In this document: in pieces, positions 6,736 to 10,237 of the stretch
Numbering within the stretch: position 1 is the stretch's first letter
How the letters are laid out: the number at the start of each line of letters is the position of its first letter
Source: DATLFA01 sp039934635
GTDB taxonomy: Bacteria > Actinomycetota > Acidimicrobiia > Acidimicrobiales > WLNW01
Assembly (NCBI GenBank): GCA_039934635.1
Contig: JBDTLT010000202.1
Span: 1 to 10,237, forward strand
Direction of reading: 5' to 3'
Length of the DNA stretch: 10,237 bases
Notes under the pieces: model-generated
The model's database searches: none
Told to the model about the DNA's origin: nothing
Seen by the model: only the letters and a program-made list of their open reading frames with translations
Program-made: the position numbers and the translations under genes

Positions 6736-7914
6736 CTACCGAACGCAGAGCATCAGCCCCTTGAGGTACGCGCTTTCCGGGAACGACAACAGCACCGGAT
6801 GGTCGCTCGCCTGGTCGAGGTGCGCGACCACCGCGACCTCCCGCCGAGCGTCGAGCGCGGCGCCGGCGACCACCTTGGTGAACAGGTCGGTGTCCATGAG
6901 ACCCGAGCATGAAAATGTGGCGAGATGGCCGCCGGGCGCGAGCAAGCGAAAGGCGAGCCAGTTCAAGTCCTTGTAGCCGCGCGCGGCGCGCCGCACCTGA
7001 GCGGCCGACGCCGCCAGCTTGGGCGGGTCGAGCACGATCAAATCGAACGTGGTGCCCGCGTCACGGAGCTCGCGCAGGTACGTGAACACGTCTGCCTTGA
7101 CCCACTCCGCCGCCGTGACGCCGTTGAGGTCGGCGTTGTTGCCGGCAATCTCGAGCGCGTGCGCCGACGAGTCGACGCTCACCACGCTGGCCGCGCCGGC
7201 GCGCATCGCCGCGACGGAAAATGCGCCCGTGTAGCAGAACAGATTCAACACTCGACAACCGGCCGCGCTCTGCGCGACGAGGCGGCGGTTCTCCCTTTGA
7301 TCGAGGTAGAAGCCCGTCTTGTGCCCTCGACGGACATCGACCAGATAGCGGCAACCGTGTTCGACGATCTCGACGTATGCCGGTGGCTCGGCACCGGCGA
7401 GCAGACCGGTCGCCGGCGGCAATCCTTCGAGCTTGCGCACGTCGAGGTCCGACCGTTCGAAGACGCTGTTGACGCCGTCGAGCGACCGACACACGTCGAC
7501 GATCACCCCGCGCCAGCGTTCGGCCGATGCCGCGGTGAACTGCAGCACCACGACGTCGTCGTACCGATCGACGATCAGCCCCGGTATGCCATCGCTCTCG
7601 CTGTAGACGAGGCGCGCCGCGTTGGTGACGTCGTCGAGCGACCGCCGGCGGGCCGCCGCGGCCTCGATGCGCTTGGCGACGAACGAGTCGTCGACGACGG
7701 CGTCGTCGAAGGTCCACATGCGCCCGACGATTTGTGACGCCGCGTTGTAGCCGGCGCGACCGAGCACACGACCAGTGCTGTCGCGCACGACGACCACGTC
7801 TCCCGGCTCACCGTGGCCACGTAACCGCTCGACGGCCCCCGAATAGATCCAAGGATGACGGCGCGCGAGCGAACGTTCCTTGCCCGGACGCAACGACAAG
7901 GTCGATTCCACCAC
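6736..7914 (-). CDS. rlmI: 23S rRNA (cytosine-C5) methyltransferase RlmI
   Basis: A 392-residue protein, close to the 396 of the E. coli enzyme that makes m5C at 23S rRNA position 1962. Residues about 4-78 form the N-terminal PUA RNA-binding domain (HPWIYSGAVER). The family signature GHKTGFYLDQREN is at 197-209. The SAM site reads VLNLFCYTGAFSVAA (222-236), with SVDSS (246-250) at the next strand. DLIVLDPPKLA (291-301) carries the DPP motif, and FSCSG (334-338) holds the likely catalytic Cys336. DHP at 371-373 and the final strand end the fold. The start is GTG at 7914-7912; the next codon is also GTG, and no clear Shine-Dalgarno precedes either, so they cannot be told apart. It is divergent from the methyltransferase at 7950 with only 35 bases between starts. 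Acts in the cytoplasm on naked or assembling 50S rRNA. No lesion is seen. Confidence 0.9.
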   Translation of the reverse strand: MVESTLSLRPGKERSLARRHPWIYSGAVERLRGHGEPGDVVVVRDSTGRVLGRAGYNAASQIVGRMWTFDDAVVDDSFVAKRIEAAAARRRSLDDVTNAARLVYSESDGIPGLIVDRYDDVVVLQFTAASAERWRGVIVDVCRSLDGVNSVFERSDLDVRKLEGLPPATGLLAGAEPPAYVEIVEHGCRYLVDVRRGHKTGFYLDQRENRRLVAQSAAGCRVLNLFCYTGAFSVAAMRAGAASVVSVDSSAHALEIAGNNADLNGVTAAEWVKADVFTYLRELRDAGTTFDLIVLDPPKLAASAAQVRRAARGYKDLNWLAFRLLAPGGHLATFSCSGLMDTDLFTKVVAGAALDARREVAVVAHLDQASDHPVLLSFPESAYLKGLMLCVR

Positions 7915-7949
7915 CCACTCAGGCTATTGGCTGTGCTTGACTCCCGACG

Positions 7950-8723
7950 ATGACGTGGAATGCGACCAACTATGACAACCGGTTCGGTTTCGTGTCCCGT
8001 GGTGGCGACTCGCTGATCGACCTCCTCGATCCGCAACCCGGTGAGCGCGTGCTCGACCTCGGCTGCGGCACGGGCGAACTCGCGGCCAAGATCGCCGCGC
8101 GAGGGGCATCGGTGGTCGGCCTCGACGCCGATCGCAACATGATCGAACAAGCCCGCGGGCGATTCCCGGAGATCGAGTTCGTCGTGGGCGACGGTCACGA
8201 CTTCTCGGTGGGCCGGTTCGACTGCGTCTTTTCGAACGCGGCGCTGCACTGGCTGACTCGGCCCCGCGCAGTGACGACGAGTGTCCGCGCCGCGCTGCGC
8301 ACCGGCGGCCGCTTCGTCGCCGAGCAAGGCGGCGCCGGCAATGTCGCAACGACCATCGCCGCACTCAATGCGGCACGCGTCGATGCCGGTTCCCCTCCTG
8401 TCACGCCGCTGCCCTGGTACTACCCGTCGGTGGGCGAACACGCCACCCTGCTCGAGTCGTGCGGGTTCCGCGTGCAGATGATGATCCACTTCGATCGGCC
8501 GAGCCCGCTCGAGGATTGCCCCAATGGCATCGTCGACTGGGCGCAGATGTTCGGGGGTGCCTACTACGGCGATCTGCCCAAGGATCGACTGCCGGCGTTC
8601 TTCGCCGCCGCGGCGCAGCACGGTCAACCGTTGGTGCGCGACGACGGAATCACCGTGATCGACTACGTGCGCCTGCGTTGGCGCGCCGAAGCAATCGGAC
8701 CCGTTGCGGCGGAGCCGCGCTAG
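7950..8723 (+). CDS. Class I SAM-dependent methyltransferase (Tam/UbiE-like)
   Basis: A 257-residue soluble protein. YDNRFGFVSRGGDSLIDLL leads into VLDLGCGTGELAAKIA (34-49), motif I of the Rossmann fold. GLDAD (57-61) ends strand 2 with the acidic residue that binds the SAM ribose. EFVVGDGHDF (76-85), FDCVFSNAALHWL (90-102) and LRTGGRFVAEQGG (116-128) follow the order of the methyltransferase_11 family. The FSNAALHWL block is like that of trans-aconitate 2-methyltransferase relatives, but the substrate cannot be assigned. The C-terminal part (WAQMFGGAYYGDL, 197-209) is typical of a small-molecule acceptor lid. ATG 7950 has no evident Shine-Dalgarno; a leaderless or weakly initiated message is possible. 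The gene ends in TAG and converges on the unknown gene at 8732 with an 8-base gap. Confidence 0.82.
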   Translation: MTWNATNYDNRFGFVSRGGDSLIDLLDPQPGERVLDLGCGTGELAAKIAARGASVVGLDADRNMIEQARGRFPEIEFVVGDGHDFSVGRFDCVFSNAALHWLTRPRAVTTSVRAALRTGGRFVAEQGGAGNVATTIAALNAARVDAGSPPVTPLPWYYPSVGEHATLLESCGFRVQMMIHFDRPSPLEDCPNGIVDWAQMFGGAYYGDLPKDRLPAFFAAAAQHGQPLVRDDGITVIDYVRLRWRAEAIGPVAAEPR

Positions 8724-8731
8724 TTTGTTGA

Positions 8732-9586
8732 CTACGCGACGTCGAAGAACTCGGTGCGCAGCGGGAAGAGATACCGCTCGGTCACGAGATTCAGCACTCG
8801 CCGCGCGATACGAAAACGCGTCGCGATGTCGTCGACCACGCGCATCGATTGTGTGAGCGGCCGGGGCACACCCTGGACCGCACTGCGGTAGGCGCGCTCG
8901 CCGATCAATTCGAACAGCCCGACCGCGCCGAGGTTGCTGACCGCTGACGGCAGGTCGCCTCCTTGTGCGTCCGATGACAGCTGCGTGATCCGGCGCAAGC
9001 GCTGTTCGGCCACCGAACCGAGCGGGCGCTTGGCGGTGTGGTCGGGAAAGACGCCCGTCAAGAACAGTGAGAGATCACCGAGACGGCGCCACACGCCTGG
9101 CCGCTCGGCATCGGAAACCATCGTGGCGAATTGCGCGAGCTGTACGGGATCGAGATCGCTGAAGTGATTACGCTGCCAACCTCGACTGGTGTGCGTCCAC
9201 TGGGTCCAACCCGCGACGCGCGTGAACGAGCCCAACAGCTGCGACAGGTACAGGCGGCGGTCCGCGTCGGCGAGGAATTCGCGCATTGTCGGTGCGTCGA
9301 ACACCGGCAGCCGGTTGCGCGGGCCGAGCCATTCGGTCGTCAAGGTCGCATCGGCCAACTCGCGGGCGATGCCGTGCACCGCCACGGTGAAGACGAGGAA
9401 TGGGGAGGCCACGCAGAACGGCGCATCGGTGATGCCGAAGACCGCATCGTGCACTGATTCTTCCGCCAGCGCGGCGACGATCCACGACGACGGCGCGTCG
9501 GCCGGCTTGCCAGTGGCGTCGGCCACCAGCCGAATGTCCGATGGGCTCAAGTGTTCGAGCAGGCGGTTGGCAACCGTCAGGGTCAT
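8732..9586 (-). CDS. Conserved-looking protein of unknown function, 284 residues
   Basis: Starts at ATG 9586-9584 with GGAG 4 bases upstream (in TGGAGCGGA). A longer open frame runs to 10183 but its extra part is antisense to the cupin gene, so I reject it. I do not recognise the family. No signal peptide or transmembrane helix is evident, and the protein seems largely helical. Patches that look structured are WLGPRNRLPVFDAPTMREFL (87-105), LYLSQLLGSFTRVAGWTQW (112-130, Trp-rich), RPGVWRRLGDLSLFLTGVFPD (162-182) and VSNLGAVGLFELIGERAYR (216-234). The sequence has no Walker, GxGxG or zinc-ligand motif that I can see. It is divergent from the cupin (72 bases between starts) and convergent with the methyltransferase at 7950; co-regulation with the cupin is possible. 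Confidence 0.75.
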   Translation of the reverse strand: MTLTVANRLLEHLSPSDIRLVADATGKPADAPSSWIVAALAEESVHDAVFGITDAPFCVASPFLVFTVAVHGIARELADATLTTEWLGPRNRLPVFDAPTMREFLADADRRLYLSQLLGSFTRVAGWTQWTHTSRGWQRNHFSDLDPVQLAQFATMVSDAERPGVWRRLGDLSLFLTGVFPDHTAKRPLGSVAEQRLRRITQLSSDAQGGDLPSAVSNLGAVGLFELIGERAYRSAVQGVPRPLTQSMRVVDDIATRFRIARRVLNLVTERYLFPLRTEFFDVA

Positions 9587-9605
9587 TCCGCTCCATCGTA
9601 GAGCA

Positions 9606-9633
9606 AGAGCTACGCTCTGTTTCACTGTTTCAC
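9606..9633. promoter_or_regulatory. Tandem repeat and inverted repeat in the divergent promoter region
   Basis: Between the divergent unknown gene and the cupin lie AGAGC-TAC-GCTCT (9606-9618, 5-bp inverted repeat) followed directly by two tandem copies of TGTTTCAC (9618-9625 and 9626-9633). The arrangement, in a short intergenic region serving two genes, looks like an operator. TACGCT (9611-9616) fits a weak -10. No regulator can be named. Confidence 0.4.
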
Positions 9634-9646
9634 GTACCGCGTGATC

Positions 9647-9658
9647 GAGGGGGACACC
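9647..9658 (+). promoter_or_regulatory. Ribosome binding site that decides the cupin start
   Basis: GAGGGGG (9647-9653) is followed by the spacer ACACC and GTG at 9659. This is better placed than anything before the in-frame GTG at 9641, so translation most likely begins at 9659. Confidence 0.6.
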
Positions 9659-10132
9659 GTGACCGATGTTCGCAGACACGTGCCGTCGGCTCGCCACGTC
9701 GGCATCGACGAGGTGCCGTTCGTCATCAATCCGGTCGTAGGAGCGCGCATGCGCGTGTTGCACGCGAGCGAGGCCGACAACGTGTACGTGGTGCACGGCT
9801 TCATGCCGGCCGGCCTCGAGGTGCAGACGCATCGGCACACCGGCCCCGTCATCGCGCTCACGCTCTCTGGTGCCTGGGCGTATCGCGAAAACGATTTCGT
9901 GAATCGTGCCGGGTCGTACCTCTACGAACCCATTGATTCCGTGCACACGTTGTTCGTGCCCGAGGACAACACCGAAGAGACCGAGATGTGGTCGGTCGTG
10001 TACGGCAACACCGAGTACCTCGACGACAACGACGAGGTCACCTACGTCTCCAACTGGAAGGCGATGCTGAACCTCTACTACGAGGGGTGCGAGGCCGCCG
10101 GACTGCCCCGCCCCAACGGCATTTTGCTGTAG
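9659..10132 (+). CDS. Cupin-domain protein, 2,4'-dihydroxyacetophenone dioxygenase-like
   Basis: 157 residues from GTG 9659; an in-frame GTG at 9641 would add 6 residues but lacks an upstream ribosome binding site. The beta-barrel sequence shows GLEVQTHRHTGPVIALTLSG (residues 52-71) with H58 and H60 as metal ligands, then WAYRE..., GSYLYEPIDSVHTLFV (85-100) with H96 as the third histidine. This pattern, HRHTGPV... followed by GSYxYEP..xHT, is that of the ChrR/2,4'-dihydroxyacetophenone dioxygenase-like cupins, which bind Fe or Zn and include C-C-cleaving dioxygenases. The ring-cleavage substrate is not inferable from sequence. The C-terminal YVSNWKAMLNLYYEGCEAAGLP (129-150) is a helix often seen in that group. 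It is divergent from the unknown gene and followed 42 bases later by a probable MFS transporter on the same strand, which could be its uptake or efflux partner. Confidence 0.8.
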   Translation: MTDVRRHVPSARHVGIDEVPFVINPVVGARMRVLHASEADNVYVVHGFMPAGLEVQTHRHTGPVIALTLSGAWAYRENDFVNRAGSYLYEPIDSVHTLFVPEDNTEETEMWSVVYGNTEYLDDNDEVTYVSNWKAMLNLYYEGCEAAGLPRPNGILL

Positions 10133-10174
10133 GCCTGCGGGAACGGGCCTGAGCGGCTCAAAGCGGAAGTCCAA

Positions 10175-10237
10175 GTGCTGCAACTCCTCCGGCGCAACCG
10201 CGACTTTCGCACGCTCTTCCTCGCGCAGCTGATCTCC
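10175..10237 (+). CDS. Probable MFS transporter, N-terminal 21 codons, cut by right edge
   Basis: GTG 10175 is preceded by GGAAG (10165-10169) with a 5-base spacer. It encodes MLQLLRRNRDFRTLFLAQLIS to the window end. The motif LLRNRDFRxLxLxQLIS is the cytoplasmic N-terminus plus start of the first helix of many actinobacterial major facilitator transporters. No in-frame ATG, GTG or TTG lies between the cupin stop and this codon, so the start is well supported. With 21 residues the substrate and even the family remain provisional. Confidence 0.6.
   Translation, partial: MLQLLRRNRDFRTLFLAQLIS

Noticed and set aside
6925..7737. A 270-codon plus-strand ORF
   Set aside because: Antisense to rlmI, whose FCYTGAF, DPP and SCS motifs are unmistakable.
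7575..8627. A 350-codon minus-strand ORF
   Set aside because: Spans the divergent start region and is antisense to the methyltransferase at 7950; no recognisable motif.
9641..9658. Cupin start at GTG 9641
   Set aside because: GTG 9659 has GAGGGGG at a 5-base spacing, a far better ribosome binding site.
9587..10183. N-terminal extension of the unknown protein to 483 residues
   Set aside because: The extra part is antisense to the cupin coding sequence and reads as shadow; ATG 9586 has a ribosome binding site.
1..10237. CRISPR arrays, tRNA or rRNA genes, insertion-sequence ends
   Set aside because: I saw no regularly spaced repeats, no cloverleaf-like sequence and no transposase or long terminal inverted repeats; a tRNA or covariance scan would be needed to exclude small RNAs.

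Overview
The window is GC-rich, high-GC-actinobacterial in character. GTG starts are common, one gene has a promoter placed for leaderless translation, and it carries families typical of Actinomycetota: a cyclase-domain/NB-ARC-like ATPase regulator and a TIGR00027-type SAM methyltransferase. A placement near Acidimicrobiia or Mycobacteriales is only an impression; no rRNA or other marker is present to test it.

The window has two halves. Positions 1 to about 6600 are a mosaic of mostly broken genes. From the left: the first 12 codons of a minus-strand gene leaving the window (1-36); a tyrosine integrase remnant (158-774) with an in-frame amber stop, a one-base frameshift and no catalytic domain; a decayed SAM-methyltransferase C-terminus on the minus strand (873-1245), overlapped by the start of a truncated second gene; a structured spacer with nested inverted repeats; one apparently intact GT61 glycosyltransferase (1458-2582); a short stretch with an epimerase N-terminus interrupted by a stop and possibly a DegT-like aminotransferase start (2617-2792); a large adenylate-cyclase-domain/ATPase/TPR regulator broken by one amber stop and two frameshifts (2788-5418); and, convergent to it, an NTF2/SnoaL-like plus TIGR00027 methyltransferase fusion broken by a two-base deletion (5436-6603).

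Positions 6736 to 10237 are dense and intact: rlmI (23S rRNA m5C methyltransferase, minus), a divergent class I SAM methyltransferase (plus), a convergent 284-residue protein of unknown function (minus), a divergent cupin of the 2,4'-dihydroxyacetophenone dioxygenase type (plus), and the first 21 codons of a probable MFS transporter. About 3.4 kb here shows no lesion, whereas the left half has five frameshifts and three premature stops.

The best reading is a decaying accessory island, with integrase and polysaccharide-gene remnants, abutting conserved chromosome near 6.6-6.7 kb. All five frameshifts sit in short homopolymer or dinucleotide runs, so sequencing error must be excluded first, but the in-frame stops and truncated ends are not explained by that. 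I do not see a convincing new multi-gene system. The most unusual items are the NTF2-like/methyltransferase fusion, the nested inverted repeats before the GT61 gene, and the unknown protein/cupin divergent pair with its tandem repeat.
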